Below are positions 1-6,707 of a DNA stretch of 11,469 nucleotides, in pieces. Position numbers and translations under genes: made by a program. The notes under the pieces are model-generated. The model was given only the letters and a program-made list of their open reading frames with translations. It did not search any database and had not been told where the DNA came from. The stretch covers positions 1-11,469 of the forward strand of contig VGSD01000044.1 of assembly GCA_016875155.1 (NCBI GenBank), in the 5' to 3' direction. This stretch comes from Deltaproteobacteria bacterium. Its GTDB lineage: Bacteria; Desulfobacterota; BSN033; UBA1163. Every line of letters begins with the position of its first letter. Within the stretch, counting starts at the first letter, position 1.

Positions 1-650
1 TCCCTCTCATCAAACGGTATGGAAATCAGTTGATCACACTCACTGGAAGCAGAAAATCGACCCTCGCCAAGGCTGGAGATATCTCCCTTGATATTCAGGT
101 CAAAGAAGAGGCCTGCCCATTGGGCCTGGCACCAACAGCAAGCACCACAGCGACCCTTGCCATCGGGGATGCTCTGGCAGTGGCCCTGATGATGAAGCGG
201 GGATTTAAGAAAGAGGATTTTGCCCTTCTTCATCCTGGAGGAGCATTGGGAAAGAGGCTTCTCATGCGGGTGGAGGAATTGATGCATTCAGGAGAAACCA
301 TTCCAAGTGTATCCGAGAAGATCTTGATGAAGGAAGTTATTTTTGAGATTTCATCGAAACGACTAGGCGTCACCGGTGTCTGCAACGAGAAGGGAGAGTT
401 GGTCGGTGTGATTACGGACGGAGACCTGAGACGAGCCATTGAGAAATATTCGGACCTCCTCCAGAGAACAGCATCAGAAGTCATGACCAGAAACCCGAAA
501 TGGATTGAAAAAGATGGACTTGCTGCTAAGGCTGTACAGAAGATGGAGGAATATTCCATCACCTCTCTTTTCGTGTTTAATAAGGCCGGGGACAGGATTC
601 CGGTTGGGATCATTCATCTCCATGACCTCTTAAAGGCTGGAGTGGTTTAG
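1..650 (+). CDS. kdsD: Arabinose-5-phosphate isomerase, KdsD/KpsF/GutQ family (5'-truncated by window)
   Basis: The enzyme interconverts D-ribulose 5-phosphate and D-arabinose 5-phosphate, the first step of Kdo synthesis for the LPS inner core; it is cytosolic. The reading frame is open from base 3 and enters the window inside the SIS domain, so roughly the first third of the usual ~320 residues lies upstream. Visible family motifs are LITLTGS, EACPLGLAPTASTT (holding a conserved Glu) and LLHPGGALGKRLL (holding the conserved active-site His). A CBS-domain pair follows, with GVITDGDLRRA in the first CBS and GIIHLHDLLKAGVV at the very C terminus, matching the E. coli KdsD ending closely. The TAG stop forms part of the first TAGTC unit of the repeat array that follows. 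The usual partner kdsC is not found between this gene and lptC. Identification is secure at family level; KdsD versus a capsule paralogue (KpsF) is inferred from the lpt neighbours. Confidence 0.93.
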   Translation, partial: PLIKRYGNQLITLTGSRKSTLAKAGDISLDIQVKEEACPLGLAPTASTTATLAIGDALAVALMMKRGFKKEDFALLHPGGALGKRLLMRVEELMHSGETIPSVSEKILMKEVIFEISSKRLGVTGVCNEKGELVGVITDGDLRRAIEKYSDLLQRTASEVMTRNPKWIEKDGLAAKAVQKMEEYSITSLFVFNKAGDRIPVGIIHLHDLLKAGVV

Positions 651-731
651 TCGAGTAGTCTTGTAGTCTATTAGTCTACAAAATTTTAGGCTTTGACGAT
701 GGGACTATGCGACGATCAGACTAAACGACTA
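648..731. repeat. Intergenic inverted repeat with 8-nt-period TAGTC units (kdsD-lptC gap)
   Basis: The left arm carries TAGTC at 648, 656, 664 and 672, exactly 8 bases apart. The right arm carries GACGA or GACTA at 695, 703, 711, 719 and 727, again exactly 8 apart. Pairing 672-676 with 703-707 puts 664/711, 656/719 and 648/727 opposite each other without gaps; only the 664/711 pair is not a full match. The three bases between units vary. The array begins inside the kdsD stop codon and ends 7 bases before the lptC ATG, so it fills the whole gap. It may fold as a rod-like hairpin in RNA or a cruciform in DNA. Function is unknown; there is no T-tract typical of an intrinsic terminator. Confidence 0.85.
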
Positions 732-738
732 TTAAGAT

Positions 739-1326
739 ATGGCGATGATATTGAAAAAGACGAAAATTGCAATCATGCTTTCGATCCTGTTGATTGGGGG
801 GATCGCCCTGGTTAGCCTCTGGGTAAACCTCGTGGAGAGAAATAAGGCTGTGGAAGAAGCTGAGAAGGTTCCCGCGATTTCGACGGAGGGTGCCGACCAG
901 CGGTTAGAAAAAATCCGGCTGGTGGAAGAAAAACATGGCAAGAAAACATGGGAACTTGAGGCCAAAGCCATTCATCACTATCAGAGTGAAAACATCCTCC
1001 TATTAGAGGATGTCAAGGTCATCTATTATGCGAAAGATGGCCATTCGTTCACCATTACCGGGCATCAGGGCAAGGTCCATCAGGCCTCAAAAGATATGGA
1101 ACTGACCGGAAATGTGCTTCTCACTTCGACGGATGGATACCGGTTGAAGACGCAATCCATATCCTACCGGCATGGAAGCAAACAAGCGAAGACTCCCGAT
1201 CCGGTGGAATTCGAGGGAGAACAGATTCGCTTGACCGGGAAAGGGATGCTGATCGATATAGAGGCCAAGACCTTTAAGGTGCTCAGCCAGGTGAAGACAC
1301 TGTGGAAGGGGGGAAGGAGAGGATGA
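739..1326 (+). CDS. lptC: LPS export system protein LptC
   Basis: LptC is the bitopic inner-membrane protein that receives LPS from the LptB2FG transporter and passes it to the periplasmic LptA bridge. The 195-residue product has one N-terminal membrane segment (about residues 10-29) and a short cytoplasmic lysine-rich start. The periplasmic beta-rich domain after about residue 50 shows the repeating pattern of LptC/OstA folds (WELEAKAIHHYQ, LEDVKVIYY, ITGHQGKVHQ, LTGNVLLTSTDGYRL). Length fits the family (~190). The start is forced: an in-frame TAA lies at 733-735, so ATG 739 (or 745) must be used, yet no Shine-Dalgarno sequence precedes it. The stop overlaps the lptA start as ATGA, implying translational coupling. 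Confidence 0.9.
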   Translation: MAMILKKTKIAIMLSILLIGGIALVSLWVNLVERNKAVEEAEKVPAISTEGADQRLEKIRLVEEKHGKKTWELEAKAIHHYQSENILLLEDVKVIYYAKDGHSFTITGHQGKVHQASKDMELTGNVLLTSTDGYRLKTQSISYRHGSKQAKTPDPVEFEGEQIRLTGKGMLIDIEAKTFKVLSQVKTLWKGGRRG

Positions 1327-1856
1327 GACCTGTCAAATGGGTAGGGTTTCTCTGCGTTCTTTCTCTTCTCATCCTCTTTTTTGCATCTGGAGAGGCACAG
1401 GAAAAGAAGGCTGGTTTTGCAAAAGGGTTCGGTTTTACGAGTTCCCGTTCTCCCATTGAGATTATCTCCGATTCCGTCGAGGGAGATCAAAAGCAGAACC
1501 GGGTGACATTTAAGGGAAATGTCGTAGCCAAACAGGAAGAGGCAACCCTTCACGCCAACACCGTGGTCGTCCATTACGATTCCGAAATGAAGAAGATGAA
1601 AGAGATCATCGCCACAGGGAATGTCAGAATCGTTCATATGGATCGCCGTGCGACTGGCCAGAAGGTCACCTTCTATCAGAGTGAAAATAAGATCGTTCTG
1701 GAAGGGGATGCCGTGATTCGCGAAGGAGATAATGTCGTCCGGGGAGAACGGGTCGTCTACCTGGTTGATGAGGAAAGAAGCTATGTGGAAGGAGGAAAGG
1801 GAGGCAGAGTCAGCACCACCATCACCCCCTCCTCAAGAGAAGAGAGGAAGAAATAG
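1323..1856 (+). CDS. lptA: LPS export periplasmic protein LptA (OstA-like)
   Basis: LptA forms the periplasmic bridge that carries LPS from LptC to the outer-membrane LptD/LptE translocon. The 177-residue product starts with a signal peptide: basic start MRPVKW, hydrophobic core to about residue 20, and probable cleavage near ASGEA/Q at 25-26. An OstA/LptA N-terminal beta domain follows at about 46-155 with characteristic strands (IEIISDSVEGDQKQN, VTFKGNVVAKQ, EIIATGNVRIV, ATGQKVTFYQ, IVLEGDAVIREGDNVVRGERVVY). The ATG at 1323 is chosen because a purine-rich AAGGAGAG lies just upstream and it overlaps the lptC stop as ATGA; a GTG at 1302 would add seven residues ahead of the signal peptide and is less likely. 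The C-terminal tail is short, polar and lysine-rich. Confidence 0.92.
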   Translation: MRPVKWVGFLCVLSLLILFFASGEAQEKKAGFAKGFGFTSSRSPIEIISDSVEGDQKQNRVTFKGNVVAKQEEATLHANTVVVHYDSEMKKMKEIIATGNVRIVHMDRRATGQKVTFYQSENKIVLEGDAVIREGDNVVRGERVVYLVDEERSYVEGGKGGRVSTTITPSSREERKK

Positions 1857-1858
1857 GT

Positions 1859-1950
1859 TAGTCGCATAGTCAGATCGTCACATTGTTTAATAGTCAAATA
1901 CAACATAATTCAAGACTATATGACTATAAGACGATAAGACTAAGAGACTA
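1859..1950. repeat. Intergenic inverted repeat with 8-nt-period TAGTC units (lptA-lptB gap)
   Basis: Left-arm units start at 1859, 1867, 1875, 1883 and 1891 (TAGTC, TAGTC, TCGTC, TTGTT, TAGTC). Right-arm units start at 1914, 1922, 1930, 1938 and 1946 (GACTA, GACTA, GACGA, GACTA, GACTA). All spacings are exactly 8. The two 37-base arms align without a gap (paired positions sum to 3809) around an 18-base A/T-rich loop at 1896-1913. The rare variant TCGTC at 1875 faces its exact complement GACGA at 1930. The array starts 3 bases after the lptA stop and ends 11 bases before the lptB ATG. It is the same unit family as the kdsD-lptC gap. Function is unknown. Confidence 0.88.
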
Positions 1951-1961
1951 TCAAAAAGACC

Positions 1962-2756
1962 ATGTCTCATCTCAGATGTGAACAACTCACGAAATCGTTT
2001 CATCGCCGAAAGGTCGTCGATCAGGTCAGCGTCGAGATCGAGGGAGGCGAGGTGGTGGGATTGTTGGGGCCCAATGGTGCTGGTAAGACCACCATCTTCT
2101 ATATGATCGTTGGGTTGCTTCACCCCAATGGAGGGAAGATCTATCTCAATGGAGAAGAGATCACTGTCCTTCCCATGTATCTACGGGCAAGGAAGGGAAT
2201 CGGTTACCTTCCACAGGAGCCTTCTGTCTTTAGAAAGTTGACCGTCGAAGGAAATTTGATGGCGATTCTGGAAACCCTTCCCCTATCCAGCGAGGAGAAA
2301 CAAGACCAGTTGGAGGTCCTTTTGAATGAATTGGGACTCTCCTCCCTTCGAAAACAGAAAGCCTACAGCCTTTCAGGAGGAGAGCGGAGGAGGGTGGAGA
2401 TTACACGGGCTCTGGTTTTATCCCCCTCTTTCATCCTACTGGATGAACCTTTTGCGGGGATTGATCCCATTGCCGTTCTGGATATTCAGGCCATTGTCCG
2501 TCAATTGAAATCGAAGGGTATTGGAATTATAATTACGGATCATAATGTTCGGGAAACACTGGGAGTCTGCGACCGCGCCTATATTCTGAACGAAGGCAAC
2601 CTGTTGGAGACAGGAACTCCGGAGGAGATTGCACGAAGCCCGAAGGCTAAAAAAATCTACCTCGGAGATGGATTTCGTTTGGATGAAAGACAGCGAAGTA
2701 AGAAAGAGGAGGTAAAAGAGACAGGGAAAGAAAGCCCCGGTCCTTTATTTGAGTGA
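1962..2756 (+). CDS. lptB: LPS export ABC transporter ATP-binding protein LptB
   Basis: LptB is the cytoplasmic ATPase dimer that drives LPS extraction by LptF/LptG. All ABC motifs are present in the 264-residue product: Walker A GPNGAGKTT (36-44), Q-loop Gln85 in YLPQEPSVFRKLTVEGNL, signature LSGGE (137-141) with the LptB-typical RRRVEITRAL, Walker B FILLDEPFAGIDP with Glu162, and H-loop His194 in ITDHNVRETL. These match LptB better than other ABC ATPases. The charged C-terminal tail (about residues 240-264) makes it some 20 residues longer than the E. coli protein. The start is forced: an in-frame TAA at 1941-1943 leaves ATG 1962 as the first plausible start, and no good ribosome binding site precedes it. 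The lptF and lptG genes are not in the window. Confidence 0.96.
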   Translation: MSHLRCEQLTKSFHRRKVVDQVSVEIEGGEVVGLLGPNGAGKTTIFYMIVGLLHPNGGKIYLNGEEITVLPMYLRARKGIGYLPQEPSVFRKLTVEGNLMAILETLPLSSEEKQDQLEVLLNELGLSSLRKQKAYSLSGGERRRVEITRALVLSPSFILLDEPFAGIDPIAVLDIQAIVRQLKSKGIGIIITDHNVRETLGVCDRAYILNEGNLLETGTPEEIARSPKAKKIYLGDGFRLDERQRSKKEEVKETGKESPGPLFE

Positions 2757-2757
2757 G

Positions 2758-4212
2758 ATGGCATTAGAGCTAAAACAGGCACCCAAACTCGTTCAACAAC
2801 TGGTGATCACCCCTCAACTCCAGCAGGCGATCAAACTTCTTCAGTTGACACGGCTGGAACTGGTGGAGATGATCAGTCAGGAGATGAAGGAGAATCCCCT
2901 TCTCGAAGAACTCGAGGATGGAAAGGAATCGATCGATGAAGAAGAGCGGGCGACCGAGGAGAAAACCGAAGAACCGGCTCCCAGCACCGATCGTACCACC
3001 GAAGTAAAAGGCGAAGGGGAGGGGGCCACAGAATTCGATTGGGAAAATTATCTTGAAAATTATAACCTCTCTGCTCCCACCCGGCAGATCGAACAGGACG
3101 GAGAGGAGAGACCCTCGTTTGAAAATTTCCTGACCAAAGCCACCACCCTTTTTGACCATCTCCGCTGGCAACTCCAACTTTCAAATTTGACTGAAGAGGA
3201 AAAGCATGCAGGGACATGGATCATTGGAAATCTGGATGAAGATGGATATTTAAAGGTTTCGCTGGAGGAGGTCAGTGCAGAAGTGAATCTTCCGCCTGAG
3301 ACGGTAGAGAGAGTTCTTCAAACGATACAACAGTTTGATCCGGTTGGTGTGGCGGCAAGAGATTTGAAAGAATGCCTTCTCATCCAACTGAGCCAGTTAC
3401 CCAACCGGGATTCCATTGCAGAAAAGATTGTTCAGGAACATCTCTCCCTGTTAAAAAACCGGAACTATCCGGCGATCGCTAAACGATTGGGCGTGTCCAT
3501 CGAAAGGGTGAACCGAGCCGCTGCCCTCATCTCCAGGCTGGAACCCAAACCAGGAAGGGCTTACGGAGGCGACCTCGCCCAGGAGATCGTTCCCGATGTC
3601 TATGTCTATAAGGTGGAGGGGGAGTATGTTGTTTCTCTCAATGATGAAGGATTTCCCCGATTGAGAGTCAATTCTTATTACCGCCGAATTCTCACTGAAG
3701 GATCTCATGGTCAATCGGAGGATCGCAAATATATTCAGGAGAAACTGCGATCTGCACTCTGGTTGATCCGGAGCATTGATCAGCGCCAGAGGACGATCTA
3801 CAAGGTGGCTAAAAGCATTGTCCAGTTTCAAAGGGACTTTCTGGATCAAGGGGTTCAGTATCTCAAGCCCCTGGTGCTTCGGGATGTGGCGGAGGACATT
3901 CAGATGCATGAGTCCACCATCAGCCGGGTGACCAATAACAAATATATGCATACCCCTCAGGGTATTTTTGAGTTAAAGTATTTCTTCAATGCTGGCATTC
4001 CTGCGATCCAGGGAGATGCCATGGCCTCTGAAAGCGTCAAGAATTTACTGAGGGAGATCATCGTCAAGGAGAATCCAAAGAAGCCTTACAGCGATGAGAA
4101 ACTGGCCCAGATGCTGAAAGAGAGAAATATCCATATCGCCCGGAGGACCATTTCGAAATACCGGGAGATGATGAAAATCCTATCCTCCAGTGAGCGGAGG
4201 AAAGTCGTTTAA
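2758..4212 (+). CDS. rpoN: RNA polymerase sigma-54 factor RpoN
   Basis: Sigma-54 directs RNA polymerase to -24/-12 promoters and needs AAA+ activators. The 484-residue product shows every region: glutamine- and leucine-rich Region I (about 1-50, LVITPQLQQAIKLLQL), acidic linker Region II (about 51-120), the core-binding domain (containing IIGNLDEDGYL and FDPVGVAARDLKECLLIQL), the helix-turn-helix segment (about 372-410, DVAEDIQMHESTISRVTNNK) and the RpoN box ARRTISKYRE at 461-470, which reads the -24 element. ATG 2758 is preferred because MALELKQ directly precedes Region I; a TTG at 2749 in the same frame would overlap lptB and add three residues. The lptB stop is one base upstream of the ATG, so the two are probably coupled. 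The lptB-rpoN link is conserved in Proteobacteria. Confidence 0.97.
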   Translation: MALELKQAPKLVQQLVITPQLQQAIKLLQLTRLELVEMISQEMKENPLLEELEDGKESIDEEERATEEKTEEPAPSTDRTTEVKGEGEGATEFDWENYLENYNLSAPTRQIEQDGEERPSFENFLTKATTLFDHLRWQLQLSNLTEEEKHAGTWIIGNLDEDGYLKVSLEEVSAEVNLPPETVERVLQTIQQFDPVGVAARDLKECLLIQLSQLPNRDSIAEKIVQEHLSLLKNRNYPAIAKRLGVSIERVNRAAALISRLEPKPGRAYGGDLAQEIVPDVYVYKVEGEYVVSLNDEGFPRLRVNSYYRRILTEGSHGQSEDRKYIQEKLRSALWLIRSIDQRQRTIYKVAKSIVQFQRDFLDQGVQYLKPLVLRDVAEDIQMHESTISRVTNNKYMHTPQGIFELKYFFNAGIPAIQGDAMASESVKNLLREIIVKENPKKPYSDEKLAQMLKERNIHIARRTISKYREMMKILSSSERRKVV

Positions 4213-4248
4213 GAAACGAGTAGCGAAGGACGAAATCCAAAGTGGTTT

Positions 4249-4363
4249 AAACTCTAAACACTAAACTCTAAATCCTAAACAAACTCAAAACTCAAAAGAT
4301 TAAATGGTTTTAAGTTTGTGGTTTGGAGATTTAAACTTGTTTATAGTTTTGAGTTTAGAGTTT
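4249..4363. repeat. Intergenic inverted repeat with 7-nt-period AAACTC units (rpoN-hpf gap)
   Basis: The 174-base gap between rpoN and hpf has no gene. Its left arm has heptamers AAACTCT (4249), AAACACT (4256), AAACTCT (4263) and AAATCCT (4270), then a 4-base AAAC slip, then AAACTCA at 4281 and 4288. The right arm has the complements ATAGTTT (4343), TGAGTTT (4350) and AGAGTTT (4357), plus earlier GTTT blocks at 4314, 4321 and 4339. Unit 4249-4255 pairs perfectly with 4357-4363, and the next units stay in the same register with mismatches. The array ends 10 bases before the AAGGAGG of hpf. Positions 4213-4248 show nothing recognisable. It has the same architecture as the TAGTC arrays but an unrelated sequence. 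Confidence 0.82.
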
Positions 4364-4373
4364 GATTCCTTGT

Positions 4374-4380
4374 AAGGAGG
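4374..4380 (+). promoter_or_regulatory. Ribosome binding site of hpf
   Basis: AAGGAGG is a near-complete Shine-Dalgarno sequence six bases before ATG 4387. It decides that start over the in-frame TTG at 4381, which directly abuts the site. Confidence 0.85.
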
Positions 4381-4386
4381 TTGTGG

Positions 4387-4929
4387 ATGCAGATTGCTGT
4401 GACGTTTCGACATATGGAAGCTGAGGAAGGGATAAAGGAATATGTGAAGGAAAAAGTTTTAAGGTTGAAGAAATTTATTGAAAACCCAAGAGAAGCTCAC
4501 GTTGTTCTTTCAGTTGAGAAGTTCCGTTATTCTGCGGAATTGACGATCGTCAGAGATGGAGTGACGCTCAATAGTGAGGGGAGAGATCGAGACCTTTATG
4601 CAGCCGTTGATCAGATGGCCGATAAGATGGATCGTCAGATCCGTGAACGGCGGGACAAGGTGAGACGAAAGAGGGGAAATCCCCATCCTCCGGAAATTGG
4701 CATGAGTGTGAAAGAGGGGGTATTGAGAAAGGGCAGGACGGCAGCAATGTCCTCACTGATTCAGAGGAGACATATTCCTGCTAAACCGATGTCACTCGAA
4801 GAGGCGATGGCTCAGTTGAAACTTTCAGGAGAGGACGCCCTTTTCTTTATCAATTCGAGCTCTGGAGAGATGAACGCCCTCCATCGAAAAAATGGAGGCT
4901 ATGAGTGGATGGAACCTTCTCCCGAATAG
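4387..4929 (+). CDS. hpf: Long-form ribosome hibernation promoting factor (HPF/RaiA family)
   Basis: The protein binds the 30S decoding region in stationary or stressed cells and, in its long form, dimerises ribosomes into inactive 100S particles through its C-terminal domain. The 180-residue product has the N-terminal S30AE domain (about 1-100: MQIAVTFRHMEAEEGIKEYV, HVVLSVEKFRYSAELTI, DRDLYAAVDQMADKMDRQI), a basic linker (RRDKVRRKRG) and the C-terminal dimerisation domain (about 130-178: KPMSLEEAMAQLKLSGEDALFFINSSSGEMNALHRKNGGY). Length matches long HPF (~180-190) rather than the short E. coli form. It lies between rpoN and ptsN, as in many Proteobacteria. A strong AAGGAGG precedes it, suggesting high translation. 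Confidence 0.95.
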   Translation: MQIAVTFRHMEAEEGIKEYVKEKVLRLKKFIENPREAHVVLSVEKFRYSAELTIVRDGVTLNSEGRDRDLYAAVDQMADKMDRQIRERRDKVRRKRGNPHPPEIGMSVKEGVLRKGRTAAMSSLIQRRHIPAKPMSLEEAMAQLKLSGEDALFFINSSSGEMNALHRKNGGYEWMEPSPE

Positions 4930-4940
4930 GAAATAGCTGA

Positions 4941-5037
4941 ACCCCGTTAGAAATTTGGAAGGAGCATTTGGTTCCCGAAGAACTATCCCAACTTCCAATC
5001 CCTCAGCAGAGGAGTTGGGGATTATTTTTAACGGGGT
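4941..5037 (+). other. Structured intergenic element, CCCCGTTAG-closed multi-stem fold ahead of ptsN
   Basis: Bases 4941-4954 (ACCCCGTTAGAAAT) pair with 5024-5037 (ATTTTTAACGGGGT): 13 Watson-Crick pairs and one G-U. Directly inside, 4955-4961 (TTGGAAG) pairs with 4992-4998 (CTTCCAA), and a small hairpin 4970-4974/4980-4984 sits within that arm. A second arm can form CCTC 5001-5004 with GAGG 5009-5012, or alternatively 4997-5002 (AATCCC) with 5018-5023 (GGGATT). The result resembles a three-way junction. The 3' arm includes GGGGTGA (5033-5039), the likely ptsN Shine-Dalgarno region, so the closed stem could hide it. It could be a cis-regulatory RNA leader, a small RNA, or a dispersed palindromic (REP/MITE-like) element; the sequence alone does not decide. 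Confidence 0.6.
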
Positions 5038-5049
5038 GAAGAGAAAGAA

Positions 5050-5511
5050 ATGAAACTACTGAACTTCTTAAAAGAGGAATGGATCGTTCCGGAGCTGAGT
5101 GGAACGGATAAGCCCGCTATCCTGAAAGAATTATCTCAGGTCCTGACGAAACCATGCAAAGCGACTTCCTCTGATGAACTCGTCAAGGTTTTACTCGAGC
5201 GGGAGAAGTTAGGGTCAACCGGAATCGGAGAGGGGATTGCCATACCTCATGGCCGCTTGAAGAAGTTGAATCAGTTTTTCATCTCCTTTGGCCGTTCAAC
5301 TCGCGGCGTGGACTTCGACTCCATCGATCAGAAACCCTGTCAACTCTTCTTTATGGTGATGGCTCCGGAGAATTCAGCCGTGGAAAATCTCAACCTGTTA
5401 GGCCGGATTGCGAGACTCTTGAAAGACTCCTCCTTCAAGAAAAAGTTGATGGGCGCTAAAACTCAGAAGGAGATCTTCGAGATCATCTCCGAAGAAGATG
5501 AGAAGTATTAG
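5050..5511 (+). CDS. ptsN: PTS EIIA-Ntr regulatory protein PtsN
   Basis: EIIA-Ntr is the terminal phosphoacceptor of the nitrogen-type PTS and acts by binding and controlling other proteins rather than by sugar transport. The 153-residue product is a single PTS EIIA type-2 (fructose-like) domain of normal length. The phosphorylated histidine is His67 in GIGEGIAIPHGRL; downstream family features are GVDFDSIDQKPCQLFFMVMAPE and LNLLGRIARLLKD. It follows rpoN and hpf as in E. coli. Its probable donor is the HPr encoded further down (H15). The ATG at 5050 has a modest GGGGTGA site about 10 bases upstream, which overlaps the 3' arm of the structured element before it, so its translation may depend on that fold. 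Confidence 0.95.
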   Translation: MKLLNFLKEEWIVPELSGTDKPAILKELSQVLTKPCKATSSDELVKVLLEREKLGSTGIGEGIAIPHGRLKKLNQFFISFGRSTRGVDFDSIDQKPCQLFFMVMAPENSAVENLNLLGRIARLLKDSSFKKKLMGAKTQKEIFEIISEEDEKY

Positions 5512-5591
5512 AAATATATGAATTTCGTCCAAAGGCAATCCCGGATTTAGCGGGACCCATATCGTTAAATTGAAATTGACGGTTGTCGTTG

Positions 5592-5674
5592 TCGAAGCTC
5601 GTATCGAGGCTCGTATCTCGATGAGGGATATTCGAGATTCAAGTTTCGAGCTTCGTGCTTCGATACCAGCCTCG
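5592..5674. repeat. Intergenic repeat/inverted repeat with 12-nt TCGAAGCTCGTA units (ptsN-hprK gap)
   Basis: The 227-base gap between ptsN and hprK has no gene. TCGAAGCTCGTA (5592-5603) is followed at once by TCGAGGCTCGTA (5604-5615), one base different. Related reversed units follow on the right: CGAGCTTCG (5647-5655), CGATAC (5661-5666) and AGCCTCG (5668-5674). CGAAGCTCG 5593-5601 is an exact complement of 5647-5655, and ATCTCGA 5615-5621 of TCGAGAT 5632-5638 around a 10-base loop, giving an imperfect hairpin. Upstream, TCCCG 5539-5543 and CGGGA 5551-5555 form a small 5-bp hairpin without a T-run. A TATACT at 5716-5721 resembles a -10 box but has no convincing -35 partner. Confidence 0.72.
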
Positions 5675-5738
5675 TCACCTTAAAACGAGATTCATAAACA
5701 TAGCCGTCCATTTTTTATACTTGGCATTGGGATAGAAC

Positions 5739-6703
<965 letters not shown>

Positions 6704-6707
<4 letters not shown>

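Noticed and set aside
230..613. Antisense open frame over kdsD, and similar long frames opposite rpoN, hprK, ptsI and others
   Set aside because: These overlap well-identified genes on the opposite strand, show no recognisable motifs, and are explained by the codon pattern of the real gene.
648..731. Possible CRISPR array from regularly spaced TAGTC units
   Set aside because: Units are 5 conserved plus 3 variable bases with period 8, and the second half is the reverse complement; CRISPR repeats are over 20 bases with spacers of similar length, all in one orientation.
1302..1322. GTG 1302 as the lptA start
   Set aside because: It would add charged residues before the signal peptide; ATG 1323 has AAGGAGAG just upstream and an ATGA overlap with lptC.
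5539..5555. Terminator hairpin after ptsN (TCCCG / CGGGA)
   Set aside because: The stem is only 5 bp with a 7-base loop and no following T-run; too weak to call.
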